Shown here piece by piece: positions 23,444-32,162 of a stretch of DNA of 64,000 nt. How positions within the stretch are numbered: the stretch's first letter is position 1; every line of letters starts with the position of its first letter. Position numbers and translations under genes: made by a program. The stretch spans positions 1 through 64,000 of the forward strand of contig JBALWS010000001.1 of NCBI GenBank assembly GCA_036960405.1, read 5' to 3'. The notes below the pieces were generated by a model. That model ran no database searches, was not told the DNA's origin, and saw only the letters and a list, made by a program, of their open reading frames with translations. Origin of the DNA: Motiliproteus sp036960405. GTDB taxonomy: Bacteria > Pseudomonadota > Gammaproteobacteria > Pseudomonadales > Balneatricaceae.

Positions 23444-23476
23444 CTAAACAAGAACGGGCAATATTGCCAGTATCAT
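23444..23476 (-). CDS. Candidate ilvB leader peptide
   Basis: The ten-codon frame reads MILAILPVLV then TAG. Seven of the nine residues after Met are Ile, Leu or Val, the end products of the acetolactate synthase pathway encoded downstream. Leader peptides rich in the regulated amino acids are the hallmark of transcription attenuation in enteric ilv operons. A hairpin follows the stop codon at once. Against the call: no clear Shine-Dalgarno sequence, no convincing promoter just upstream, and no classic terminator between it and ilvB. A 48-codon frame starting at a nearby ATG overlaps it out of frame. Confidence 0.4.
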   Translation of the reverse strand: MILAILPVLV

Positions 23477-23624
23477 TGGCTGGCATCAATAGCCCGATGG
23501 CATAAAACGGCTATTTCTTGCCTTCTGTATCTTTTTAACAGGCGGTTGTAGGGCTACTGACAAAACTGTTTTATAGTTAAGAGCAGTTACTACTAAGAAA
23601 AAATAATGAGTCACAGGAGTCGCC

Positions 23625-23891
23625 ATGAGCGCCATCGAGATCCGTAACCGCGACCGCACCATCGAAGAGCTGCGCGGGTTTATTAAAAAAGTGCTGGTGG
23701 AACCCGAGATCGTTCCCCATTTTTTAAATGTCGCCCGCGAGTTGATCGATGCCGACGATGCCGACAAACAGATCGCCGAGCAGATCAGCAGCACCACCAA
23801 TGTTAAGATCCCTAACGAACACAGTACCGCCGACACCCTGTTTATCGAGCTTCTCAAAGAGGTCGTACGGGACGAAAAAGCGCTGTACTGA
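23625..23891 (+). CDS. Small hypothetical helical protein
   Basis: This 88-residue acidic protein is not recognised. It starts MSAIEIRNRDRTIEELRGFI; nearly all of it is predicted helix with regular charged and hydrophobic spacing (VPHFLNVARELIDADDADKQIAEQIS; LFIELLKEVVRDEKAL), and it lacks Cys, signal peptide and membrane segments. GGAG sits 5 nt before the ATG, and a terminator follows, so it looks like a genuine short gene. It lies between ilvB (divergent) and clpB (convergent). Codon use is like neighbouring genes. No function can be assigned. Confidence 0.7.
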   Translation: MSAIEIRNRDRTIEELRGFIKKVLVEPEIVPHFLNVARELIDADDADKQIAEQISSTTNVKIPNEHSTADTLFIELLKEVVRDEKALY

Positions 23892-23910
23892 TTGAGCAGT
23901 GCCGAGACAT

Positions 23911-23947
23911 AAAAAAACGCGCGTCGCTATCCGGCTCGCGTTTTTTA
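23911..23947. terminator. Bidirectional terminator between the 88-aa gene and clpB
   Basis: AAAAAACGCG and CGCGTTTTTT form the stem base around a 15-nt loop, with A-run and T-run on either side, so it can end both converging transcripts. Confidence 0.8.
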
Positions 23948-23978
23948 TTGTCCAACGATTGTACTACCGAGAGAACCT

Positions 23979-26561
23979 CTAGTCTTTATTAAACACGATC
24001 TGCTGATCTTCCAGTGCGGTCACAATCTTGTCGCCCGGACCAAACTTGCCCGATAAAATGGCTTCGGCCAGCGGGTTCTCAACATAGCGCTGAATCGCCC
24101 GCTTCAACGGCCGTGCACCGTATACCGGATCAAACCCCGCTTCGAGCAATGTGTCTAGCGCATCGCCTTTAAGTTCCAGCGTCAATTCGCGCTCGGCCAA
24201 ACGCTCGGCCAAACGGCGCAATTGAATCTGAGCGATGCCACGCACCTGATCGCGTCCCAGCGGATGAAACACCACCACTTCGTCGACCCGATTGATAAAC
24301 TCGGGACGAAAGTGAGTACCCACTACGTCCATCACCGCATCCTTGATCTGCTGATACTGATCGTCACTGTCGAACGCTTGAATCAGGTCCGACCCCAGAT
24401 TCGAGGTCATCACAATCACGGTATTACGGAAGTCGACAGTACGCCCCTGGCCATCGGTCAGGCGACCGTCTTCGAGCACCTGCAGCAGCACATTAAAGAC
24501 ATCGGGATGCGCCTTCTCGACCTCGTCCAACAGCAATACCGAGTAGGGCCGACGCCGCACTGCCTCGGTCAGGTAGCCGCCCTCTTCGTAGCCGACATAG
24601 CCCGGCGGCGCACCGATTAGCCTAGCCACGGAGTGCTTCTCCATAAACTCGGACATATCGATCCGTACCATCGACTCTTCGGTATCAAACAGGAAAGTCG
24701 CCAGCGCCTTACACAGTTCGGTCTTACCGACACCGGTTGGGCCGAGGAACAGGAACGAGCCATTGGGGCGGCAGGGATCGGCCAACCCGGCCCGCGAACG
24801 CCGTACCGCATTGGATACCGCCACCACCGCTTCGTGCTGGCCGATCACCTGCTGGTGCAGCGCTTCCTCCATCCGTAGCAGCTTTTCCCGCTCGCCTTCG
24901 AGCATCTTCGACACCGGGATACCGGTCCACTTGGAGACGACTTCGGCCACCTCCTCTTCGGTCACTTTATTGCGCAACAAGGTATTGGTTGATTCGCACA
25001 TTTCGGCCTGACTGGCCATATCGAGCTGTTTCTCCAGCTCGGGGATCACCCCGTATTGTAGCTCCGACATCCGCGCCAGGTTGGATTCACGCCGCGCCAC
25101 CTCCATACTCTGACGCGCCTGATCGAGTTGTTCCTTGACCTGTTGCGACCCTTGCAATGCCGCTTTCTCGGTTTTCCAGACCTCGTCCAGATCGGAAAAC
25201 TCGCGCTCGACCTTGTCGATCTGCGCTTCCAGTTCCTGCAGGTGTTTGCGTGAGGAAGAGTCTTTCTCTTTCTTCAACGCTTCACGTTCGATCTTTAACT
25301 GAATCAGTTTGCGTTCCAGCCGATCCATCGATTCGGGCTTGGAATCCATCTCCATCCGAATCCGACTGCCCGCCTCGTCGATCAGATCGATCGCCTTGTC
25401 CGGCAATTGACGGTCGGTGATGTAGCGGTGCGATAAGCGACAGGCGGCGATAATAGCCGAGTCGGCAATATCGACCCCGTGATGAATCTCATAACGCTCC
25501 TTCAAGCCACGCAGGATCGCCACGGTATCTTCAACACTCGGCTCGAGCACCATCACCTTTTGGAAGCGACGCTCGAGCGCCGCGTCCTTCTCGATATACT
25601 GGCGGTATTCATTTAGTGTGGTGGCACCAACGCAGTGCAGCTCGCCCCGCGCCAACGCTGGTTTGAGCATATTACCAGCATCCATCGAGCCCTCTGACTT
25701 GCCGGCACCTACCATGGTGTGCAATTCGTCGATAAACAGGATAATCCCTCCCTCCTGTTTAGACAGCTCGCTCAACACCGCCTTAAGGCGCTCTTCAAAC
25801 TCGCCGCGATACTTGGCCCCTGCGATCAGTGCGCCCATATCCAGTGACAAAACCTGTTTGCCCTTGAGCCCTTCGGGGACTTCACCGTTGATGATCCGCT
25901 GCGCTAGGCCTTCCATGATGGCGGTCTTCCCGACCCCTGGCTCGCCGATCAATACCGGGTTGTTTTTGGTACGGCGCTGTAACACTTGAATGGTACGACG
26001 GATCTCATCGTCGCGGCCGATCACCGGGTCGAGTTTTCCGTCGGCGGCACGCTCGGTCAGGTTGACGGTAAAGCGATCTAACGCCTGACGACTCTCCTCG
26101 GCATTTTGGTCCGACACACTCTCACCGCCACGCACCCGCTCAATCGCGGCTTTCAAGCTGTCGGTATCACCACCTCCAGCGCGCATCAACTCTCCCAGCG
26201 AGCCTTTATCTTCCAGCGCCGCCAACACCACCAGTTCGCTGGAGATATATTGGTCTTTATGTTGCTGGGCGTATTTATCGGCCAGGTTGAATATTCGGCC
26301 AAGGTTGGGCGACATCCCCACGTCACCATCGGGGTGCTGTACCGACGGCAACGCCTCGATCTGCTGCTCCATTCCCTGGCGCAGTTTCTGAACGTCAAAG
26401 CCGGCTTGAGCCAGCAGTGATTTAATACTGCCGCCCTTCTGCTCCAGCAGTTTATAGGTCAAATGGACCGGCTCGATCACCGAGTGGTCTTTGCCCACCG
26501 CTAACGATTGCGCTTCGCTAATCGCCTCTTGTAGTTTGCTGGTTAAACGGTCAAGTCTCAT
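23979..26561 (-). CDS. clpB: ATP-dependent disaggregase ClpB
   Basis: ClpB is a hexameric AAA+ machine that with DnaK resolubilises heat-aggregated proteins. The 860-residue product has the N-domain (RLTSKLQEAISEAQSLA), the first AAA module (Walker A GEPGVGKT near 206, Walker B LFIDELHTMVGAGK) and a long coiled-coil middle domain (about 410-520, rich in Glu, Lys and Gln). The second AAA module has GPTGVGKT and LLLDEVEKAHPDV. No ClpP-binding loop motif is evident. Length matches the family (857-860). A candidate sigma-32 promoter is upstream at 26631-26657. Confidence 0.98.
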   Translation of the reverse strand: MRLDRLTSKLQEAISEAQSLAVGKDHSVIEPVHLTYKLLEQKGGSIKSLLAQAGFDVQKLRQGMEQQIEALPSVQHPDGDVGMSPNLGRIFNLADKYAQQHKDQYISSELVVLAALEDKGSLGELMRAGGGDTDSLKAAIERVRGGESVSDQNAEESRQALDRFTVNLTERAADGKLDPVIGRDDEIRRTIQVLQRRTKNNPVLIGEPGVGKTAIMEGLAQRIINGEVPEGLKGKQVLSLDMGALIAGAKYRGEFEERLKAVLSELSKQEGGIILFIDELHTMVGAGKSEGSMDAGNMLKPALARGELHCVGATTLNEYRQYIEKDAALERRFQKVMVLEPSVEDTVAILRGLKERYEIHHGVDIADSAIIAACRLSHRYITDRQLPDKAIDLIDEAGSRIRMEMDSKPESMDRLERKLIQLKIEREALKKEKDSSSRKHLQELEAQIDKVEREFSDLDEVWKTEKAALQGSQQVKEQLDQARQSMEVARRESNLARMSELQYGVIPELEKQLDMASQAEMCESTNTLLRNKVTEEEVAEVVSKWTGIPVSKMLEGEREKLLRMEEALHQQVIGQHEAVVAVSNAVRRSRAGLADPCRPNGSFLFLGPTGVGKTELCKALATFLFDTEESMVRIDMSEFMEKHSVARLIGAPPGYVGYEEGGYLTEAVRRRPYSVLLLDEVEKAHPDVFNVLLQVLEDGRLTDGQGRTVDFRNTVIVMTSNLGSDLIQAFDSDDQYQQIKDAVMDVVGTHFRPEFINRVDEVVVFHPLGRDQVRGIAQIQLRRLAERLAERELTLELKGDALDTLLEAGFDPVYGARPLKRAIQRYVENPLAEAILSGKFGPGDKIVTALEDQQIVFNKD

Positions 26562-26630
26562 AGAACCCCCTTCTCAAGCATCCGGGTGCGTCGATACAGT
26601 GTCGACGTAAATGTGAATCACATTGATTTG

Positions 26631-26657
26631 AATATGGGCATTTAGGCAAAGTTCAAG
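26631..26657 (-). promoter_or_regulatory. Candidate heat-shock (sigma-32) promoter for clpB
   Basis: On the minus strand CTTGAAC (26651-26657) and CCCATATT (26631-26638) resemble the sigma-32 -35 (CTTGAAA) and -10 (CCCCATNT) elements, separated by 12 nt, slightly short of the usual range. The site is 70 bp before clpB, a known sigma-32 regulon member. Confidence 0.62.
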
Positions 26658-26704
26658 CGCAGACCATACGAATATCAGGAAAAACTAATACTAGTCGCAC
26701 AATC

Positions 26705-27475
26705 TTAACAACCGGGGCGGATCCAGACTAACGACGCCATTCGCCCGCTGCGACCATCACGACGGTAGGAAAAAAATCGCTCAGCATCGGTGAAGGTACA
26801 GTAATCACCACCATAGATCGCGGTAATGCCGATCTGGCTTAAGCGAAGCCGGGCCAGTTGATAGATATCGGCCAACCAGGTATTCCTAGCCCGGTCGTGC
26901 GGCACAAACGCCGCTTCGGCTTCGGCCTGTTGACGACAAAACTGCTGTCGCACTTCGCAACCGACCTCAAACGCTTGCGGGCCGATAGCCGGCCCCAGCC
27001 AGCACATCAACTCGTTGGCAGGAAGCGCTAACGCTCGAAAGGTCGATTCCAGCACCCCGTCGGCTAGTCCGCGCCAGCCGGCATGGGCCGCTGCGACGCG
27101 CGTTCCCTGACGGTTGCAGAACAGTACCGGCAAGCAATCGGCCGTCATCACCAAACACGCGATACCCGGCTGAGTGGTGATCGCGGCATCCGCTTCGATC
27201 ACCGCCCCGACCCGGCTTAACCGTGCCACCTCGGTGCCGTGAACCTGGCGCAACCACTGGCAATCGACACCTTGATCCAACGCCGTTTGCAATAGCTGCC
27301 GATTGGCCCGGACATGCCGAGGATCGTCGTCAACATGGTCGCCCAGATTCAGCGCGTCAAATGGGGCTTGGCTGACCCCGCCTATTCGCGTAGTAGACAG
27401 CGCAGCAATCGAGTCTGGCGCAGGCCAATCGGGAACGATCAGCCGCAGCGAATCAGACCCGACCGGATCCGCCAT
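26705..27475 (-). CDS. pgeF: Purine nucleoside phosphorylase / laccase-domain protein (PgeF, YfiH)
   Basis: Members of this DUF152 family act as copper or zinc purine nucleoside enzymes, and E. coli YfiH was reported to hydrolyse mis-made UDP-MurNAc-Ser, helping peptidoglycan fidelity. The 256-residue protein shows the family motifs ALSTTRIGGVS, CLVMTADCLPVLF (Cys ligand), AAAHAGWRGLADGVL (His ligand) and the C-terminal CTFTDAERFFSYRRDG. ATG 27475 lies 1 bp after the rluD stop; a longer frame to 27511 would overlap rluD. The rluD-pgeF-clpB order is conserved in gammaproteobacteria. Confidence 0.95.
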   Translation of the reverse strand: MADPVGSDSLRLIVPDWPAPDSIAALSTTRIGGVSQAPFDALNLGDHVDDDPRHVRANRQLLQTALDQGVDCQWLRQVHGTEVARLSRVGAVIEADAAITTQPGIACLVMTADCLPVLFCNRQGTRVAAAHAGWRGLADGVLESTFRALALPANELMCWLGPAIGPQAFEVGCEVRQQFCRQQAEAEAAFVPHDRARNTWLADIYQLARLRLSQIGITAIYGGDYCTFTDAERFFSYRRDGRSGRMASLVWIRPGC

Positions 27476-27476
27476 A

Positions 27477-28445
27477 TCAGAGCTGCTCCATTGTCTGAGC
27501 GTCGATGGCAAGTTCCTCCAGCAGTGCCAGCATATCTTCGGGGAGCGGCACTTCCCAAGACATCAACTCTTCGGTGGCGGGGTGGTACAGCTCCAGTCTT
27601 TTGGCGTGCAATGCTTGACGTTTGAATCCCCGCAATTGCTCTTGCAATTCAAAACTGATCCCCTTGGGCTGGCGCATCCGGCCGCCGTACTGAGGGTCGC
27701 CGACCAATGGGTAGCGGATATGCGCCATATGGACCCGGATCTGATGGGTCCGCCCGGTCTCAAGTTTGAGCCGGATATGGGTATGACCACGGAATTTATT
27801 CAGCAGCCGATAGTGAGTGATCGCTTCCTTCCCCATCATCGGGCTGACCGCCATCTTCTGGCGCTGTTTGGAGTGGCGCCCGAGTGGTTCATCGACACAG
27901 CCACCGCCGGTCATAACGCCGCATGTCACGGCTTCGTATTCACGCCCCATCGCCCGCTCTTGTAGCTGCGCCACCAGATCGGTTTGTGCCTCGAGCGTTT
28001 TGGCTACCACCATCAGACCGGTGGTATCTTTATCCAGTCGATGGACAATACCGGCACGTGGAACCCCGCTAATATCGGGGCAGTGGTGCAACAGCGCATT
28101 CAACAACGTGCCATCGTGATGGCCTGCTGCCGGGTGAACCACCAGCCCTGCCGGCTTGTTCAGCAGCAGAATATGGTCGTCTTCGTAGATCACATCGAGA
28201 TCGATCGCCTCGGGCTGCCAGCGCTCCTCTTGCTGGATAGCGGCTTGTACTTCAACCTGCTCACCACCCAGCAATTTATCTCGGGGGCGTAACTGGCCAC
28301 CATTAACGGTCAGCTCGCCACTTTTAATCCAACCCTTGAGTCGGGAACGAGAATGTTCTGGAAAAATCTGCGCTACAGCTTGGTCGAGACGAAGCCCCCC
28401 CAGATGGTCTGGCACGGTAGCTTGAAGGTGAATCGCTTGTGTCAT
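27477..28445 (-). CDS. rluD: 23S rRNA pseudouridine synthase RluD
   Basis: RluD makes pseudouridines 1911/1915/1917 in helix 69 of 23S rRNA. The 322-residue protein has an N-terminal S4 RNA-binding domain (LDQAVAQIFPEHSRSRLKGWIKSGELTVNG) and the catalytic motif GIVHRLDKDTTGLMVVAKT with the active Asp. It also has the LETGRTHQIRVHM segment and the HAKRLELYHP C-terminal block typical of RluA/C/D. It is divergent from bamD by 176 bp and overlaps none of its neighbours. Placement beside bamD and pgeF favours RluD over RluC. Confidence 0.95.
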   Translation of the reverse strand: MTQAIHLQATVPDHLGGLRLDQAVAQIFPEHSRSRLKGWIKSGELTVNGGQLRPRDKLLGGEQVEVQAAIQQEERWQPEAIDLDVIYEDDHILLLNKPAGLVVHPAAGHHDGTLLNALLHHCPDISGVPRAGIVHRLDKDTTGLMVVAKTLEAQTDLVAQLQERAMGREYEAVTCGVMTGGGCVDEPLGRHSKQRQKMAVSPMMGKEAITHYRLLNKFRGHTHIRLKLETGRTHQIRVHMAHIRYPLVGDPQYGGRMRQPKGISFELQEQLRGFKRQALHAKRLELYHPATEELMSWEVPLPEDMLALLEELAIDAQTMEQL

Positions 28446-28621
28446 GTAAATCCTGTTGCCATCAACATTAACCCAACCACCAAGAGTGTTGGGTTTGAAG
28501 GGCTGCTGTGGTTAAATAATCCGCCCAGTATAACCGAATCCTGCGCATTCAGGCGCGACTCGGATGGGTTTATCGATGTAGCACGTGGCTCATCTAACTT
28601 TCCACCAATGAGATCCGGACG

Positions 28622-29383
28622 ATGAAGTACTTCGTCAAGTTGACGCTTGTCTTAACCTTTATCAGTTTGCTGAGTGGCTGTGCGCTATTCGGTAGCGATA
28701 ACGAAGAGTTCGATATCCCGGAACCCCAGCTGTGGGAAGAGGCCAAAGCCCTTCTCGATGAAGGCAACTACGAAATAGCGACAACAAAACTGGAGTTACT
28801 AGAATCGCGTTACCCATTCGGACGTTATTCCGAGCAGGCACAGCTGGAACTGATTTTCGCCTATCACAAGCAGAGTAAACCGGCAGAAGCGGTGGCGGCG
28901 GCCGATCGTTTCATCCGACTCCACCCACAACACGAAAACGTCGACTACGCCTACTATCTGCGCGGGCTGACCCACTTCCTGCAAGATCAAAGCGTGATCA
29001 ATCGCTTTCTACCGACCGACATGTCGATGCGCGATCCGGGCGCGGCCAAAGATTCCTTTGACGATTTCGCCACCCTACTCGAGCGTTATCCCAACAGCCA
29101 ACACGCGCCAGACGCCCGTAAACGGATGATCTTCTTGCGCAATCAACTGGCGCAATACGAGATTCACGTGGCACGCTACTACCTTCGCCGTGGCGCCTTC
29201 GTCGCCGCCACGAACCGCGGCCGCTATGTCGTCGAAAACTTTCCCCAGTCCACCTCCACCGCCGATGCGCTGGCTGTGATGGTGACCGGCTATACCGAGC
29301 TGGGACTGACCGATCTGGCCGCCAACGCCCAGGCGGTACTCGATCAAAACTACCCCAATTACCCCGGCCTAGCTGCCGAATAA
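28622..29383 (+). CDS. bamD: Outer membrane assembly lipoprotein BamD
   Basis: BamD is the essential lipoprotein partner of BamA. The 253-residue precursor has a lipoprotein signal (LTLVLTFISLLSGC, lipobox L-S-G-C with Cys20) and then tetratricopeptide repeats. Recognisable BamD patterns are WEEAKALLDEGNYEIATTKLELLESRYPFG, LELIFAYHKQSKPAEAVAAADRFIRLHP and DYAYYLRGLTHF (key residues YPFG, FIRLHP, YYLRGL). Length fits (245-255). It is divergent from rluD, the conserved arrangement, and precedes nadE by 17 bp. Confidence 0.97.
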   Translation: MKYFVKLTLVLTFISLLSGCALFGSDNEEFDIPEPQLWEEAKALLDEGNYEIATTKLELLESRYPFGRYSEQAQLELIFAYHKQSKPAEAVAAADRFIRLHPQHENVDYAYYLRGLTHFLQDQSVINRFLPTDMSMRDPGAAKDSFDDFATLLERYPNSQHAPDARKRMIFLRNQLAQYEIHVARYYLRRGAFVAATNRGRYVVENFPQSTSTADALAVMVTGYTELGLTDLAANAQAVLDQNYPNYPGLAAE

Positions 29384-29400
29384 CTTAACGGGACCTGCGA

Positions 29401-30234
29401 ATGGACCGCCAAGCCATTATCGACGAGATGCGAGTATTGCCGGAGATCGATCCGCAGTTTGAGATTCAGCGCCGTATCGATTTTATTAAGGCCCGCCTGC
29501 AGCAATCTGGCTTGAAACACTTGGTACTCGGAATCAGCGGCGGGGTGGACTCCTCTACCTGTGGTCGCTTGGCCCAACTCGCCATCGAACAGCTCAATCA
29601 AGCATCTGAAATCGAGCAATACCGTTTTGTCGCCGTCCGCCTACCCTACGGCATTCAAGCCGATGAAGACGACGCTCAGACCGCGTTAGCGTTTATCCAA
29701 CCCAGCGATAGCGTCACGGTTAACGTCAAGACAGGTGTGGATGGCATTCATCAGGACACGCTCCTGGGGCTGCAGCAACAAGGCCTGCTCAACGCTGCCG
29801 ATGCAGCCATCGACTTCTCCAAGGGTAACGTCAAAGCCCGCGCTCGGATGACGGCGCAATACCACCTAGCTGGGGTGCTTGGAGGCTTGGTGCTAGGCAC
29901 CGATCATTCGGCGGAAAACATCACCGGTTTCTACACCAAGTTCGGTGACGGCGCCTGCGATCTGGCCCCCCTATTTGGACTGAGTAAACGCCAGGTTCGC
30001 TTATTGGCCGAAAGTTTGGGGGCACCCGTAGCCTTAGTCCGCAAGACCCCTACCGCAGATCTCGAATGCCTCGAGCCTCAAAAAGCGGATGAACAAGCGC
30101 TTGGGGTCAGTTACGACCAGATCGACGATTACCTCGAAGGCCGCTCAGTCAACGACTCGGTAGCAGACAAGATCACCGCGATCTACCTCAAGACCCAACA
30201 TAAGCGCCAACCGATTCCGACAATCTACGATTAG
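29401..30234 (+). CDS. nadE: NH3-dependent NAD+ synthetase
   Basis: NadE amidates deamido-NAD with ammonia in the last step of NAD synthesis. The 277-residue protein lacks the glutaminase domain of the longer NadE form. It has the ATP-pyrophosphatase P-loop GISGGVDSS (residues 44-52), VRLPYGIQADEDDAQ, the NVKARARMTAQYHLAG segment, GTDHSAENITGFYTKFGDGACDLAPL (key residues GT-DHSAEN and GDG) and a C-terminal KRQPIP. Length matches E. coli NadE (275). It is close behind bamD, an uncommon linkage, probably co-transcribed. Confidence 0.95.
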   Translation: MDRQAIIDEMRVLPEIDPQFEIQRRIDFIKARLQQSGLKHLVLGISGGVDSSTCGRLAQLAIEQLNQASEIEQYRFVAVRLPYGIQADEDDAQTALAFIQPSDSVTVNVKTGVDGIHQDTLLGLQQQGLLNAADAAIDFSKGNVKARARMTAQYHLAGVLGGLVLGTDHSAENITGFYTKFGDGACDLAPLFGLSKRQVRLLAESLGAPVALVRKTPTADLECLEPQKADEQALGVSYDQIDDYLEGRSVNDSVADKITAIYLKTQHKRQPIPTIYD

Positions 30235-30244
30235 CGCCAACTCG

Positions 30245-31366
30245 TTAGCCGCGTAACGACCAACAATAGGGTTGCGGGTCGACCTGCGGCGCTCTATCGA
30301 GCATCAGATCGGCCACCAAGCGGCACGACGCAGGCGCTAACACCAGCCCATTTCGGTAATGACCTGCGTTCAGATAGAGATTATCGAAACCGTCAACTTG
30401 GCCGATATAGGGCACCCCGTCGGGTGATCCGGGGCGCAATCCCGCCCATTGAGCCTCGACCGGACACCGCGCCAAAGCAGGCAGAATCGACAGCGCCGAT
30501 TGGTGTAGCGACGCATAGGCTGACTCGGTTACCCGCTTATCGAACCCTTCACGCTCAAGCGTGCTACCGATAAGAATCCGGCCATCGGCACGCGGAATCA
30601 GGTAGCGACCACCGCTCAGCACCACCCTATCCAGCAACGGCAACTTGCCCTTATAAGCATCGGTATTAAACAGCATCATCTGTCCCTTAACGGGCTCCAC
30701 GGCTAGCGTTAGCCCGAGCTGCCCCATCAATTCGCCACTCCAAGCTCCCGTCGCAATCAAAAACTGATCGGCTTCAAATCGGCCCGCCGAGGACTCAACC
30801 GCCACCAAACGTCCGGCTGACGAGACCAGTCCGCTAACCTCAGCCTGAGTTACTAGCGTCACCAACGAATTAAGCTCGAGCGAGCGCCGCAATGCCTGAC
30901 CGAGTCGGGGGTTACGAATGCTGGCCACCTCGGGCATCCATATTCCTGCCGGTTGATTAAGCTGAATATGCGGTTCTAACTCACGGATTCGGTCGGCATC
31001 GATACGCGACAACGGCCGACTATGCTGCATCGCCCATTGCAACGCCTCAGTTTCATCGTCAACCTCCAACATCAGTAAGCCTTTATGACGCAGCTCGGGG
31101 GCGATCCCTGTTTCGCGTTCCAGCTCACGTGACAAGACCGCATAGCGGCCCTGGGACCAGCTAGCTAACGCAGTGACCGCATCCAGATAACGCCATGGAT
31201 ACAGCGGCGAAACGATGCCACCCCCAGCCCAGGAGGCCTCTTGCGCCACACCTCCTCGATCTAGCACCGTGACTCGACAACCGGCAGCCGCCAGTTCCCG
31301 AGCCGCCATCAACCCCATCACCCCTGCACCGACGATTACGATATCCGCTTGTGGCTGAACCGCCAT
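30245..31366 (-). CDS. thiO: Glycine oxidase ThiO (FAD-dependent)
   Basis: ThiO oxidises glycine to iminoglycine for the thiazole half of thiamine. In this 373-residue DAO-family flavoprotein, the dinucleotide-binding GAGVMG lies at residues 13-18, with ELAAAGCRVTVLDRGGVAQEASWAGGGIVSPLYPWRY (key residues E-ASWAGGG), a central substrate domain, VKGQMMLF, and the C-terminal GLRPGSPDGVPYIG and GHYRNGLVLAPAS. The gene is next to type IV pilus genes, as in several Pseudomonas-type genomes; thiS and thiG are not nearby. A related DAO enzyme cannot be fully excluded. Confidence 0.9.
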   Translation of the reverse strand: MAVQPQADIVIVGAGVMGLMAARELAAAGCRVTVLDRGGVAQEASWAGGGIVSPLYPWRYLDAVTALASWSQGRYAVLSRELERETGIAPELRHKGLLMLEVDDETEALQWAMQHSRPLSRIDADRIRELEPHIQLNQPAGIWMPEVASIRNPRLGQALRRSLELNSLVTLVTQAEVSGLVSSAGRLVAVESSAGRFEADQFLIATGAWSGELMGQLGLTLAVEPVKGQMMLFNTDAYKGKLPLLDRVVLSGGRYLIPRADGRILIGSTLEREGFDKRVTESAYASLHQSALSILPALARCPVEAQWAGLRPGSPDGVPYIGQVDGFDNLYLNAGHYRNGLVLAPASCRLVADLMLDRAPQVDPQPYCWSLRG

Positions 31367-31470
31367 AGATCACTCCTGTACCAGCAAGACAAAAAACCAA
31401 GCCACACCATAGGACAGCGAGACGATTGCCTCAAGCAATCGTTAACCTAAGAAGCCTCTGGTCAAGCCCT

Positions 31471-32064
31471 CTAATAGATCAGAGGGTAGCGACAAGCAAC
31501 AGCCGCCGTCCGTAATCGACCCGAGTGCGGTAGCACCAGTTCACGCTGCAGCGCCAGATCACCACTGTTATGGCCAACACAAAAAGTGCCATTCAACGAC
31601 CCCAACGCACCCGAATCATCGTAGGCGATATAATCACCACGATTCCACATCAACTGCTGAGTCAGCGCCATAGGTTGCACGACCTGTAACAACTCATCGC
31701 CTTTGCTGGGATCAAACTGCCGATCGCGATCCTGATCGACAAACATCAACCAGCCCTGATGCCAAGAGACGCGTCCTGTCGAATCGCTTCCCGCGCACTC
31801 GTCGTCGGTTCCAGCCTGCCGACACAGCAACACTCGCTGGCCTCGCTTGATCGCCTCAGAGCGTGCCCACATCAACGAAGTACGCAGTGTTTGCATCAGC
31901 GTATCGGCCTGACTCTCTGATACAAAATGAGTAAAACTGCTAGCGCCAGCGGTGCTGAGTGTCGCCACCACCGCTAACGACACCACCAATTCAGGCAATG
32001 TCAGACCGCACTGTATAAACGAAAACGGCACCGAAGGGTGCCGTCGAACGAGCTTCCTGCTCAT
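31471..32064 (-). CDS. FimT/GspH-type minor pseudopilin
   Basis: This 197-residue prepilin-like protein has the type III signal at about residues 19-40: QCG|LTLPELVVSLAVVATL, with Gly before the cut and Glu at +5. The GspH/FimT globular domain follows (QADTLMQTLRTSLMWARSEAIKRGQRVLLCRQ). Cys pairs (CRQ...C and CVGH...C) suggest disulphides. The unusual Leu at +1 and Pro at +4 are noted. It is a second FimT-like gene, at the far end of a pilus cluster that begins with another at 38595-39122. PilD processing is expected; role inferred from family. Confidence 0.85.
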   Translation of the reverse strand: MSRKLVRRHPSVPFSFIQCGLTLPELVVSLAVVATLSTAGASSFTHFVSESQADTLMQTLRTSLMWARSEAIKRGQRVLLCRQAGTDDECAGSDSTGRVSWHQGWLMFVDQDRDRQFDPSKGDELLQVVQPMALTQQLMWNRGDYIAYDDSGALGSLNGTFCVGHNSGDLALQRELVLPHSGRLRTAAVACRYPLIY

Positions 32065-32162
32065 AATCTTGCTCCTGTCTAATCCGTGACAGATTGTTGT
32101 TAATTACTACCCACAACAAGAGCAAGTATAGACGCTATCCCAGCGTCGCTTGATAACTCAGC

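Noticed and set aside
23486..23857. 123-codon frame opposite the 88-aa gene at 23625
   Set aside because: No ribosome-binding site and no similarity; the plus-strand frame has a good start and terminator.
26610..26624. CRP-like site AATGTGA-A-TCACATT near clpB
   Set aside because: CRP sites need 6 bp between TGTGA and TCACA; here it is one.
27303..27965. 220-codon frame on the plus strand opposite pgeF and rluD
   Set aside because: It spans parts of two well-supported minus-strand genes and has no own promoter or ribosome-binding site.
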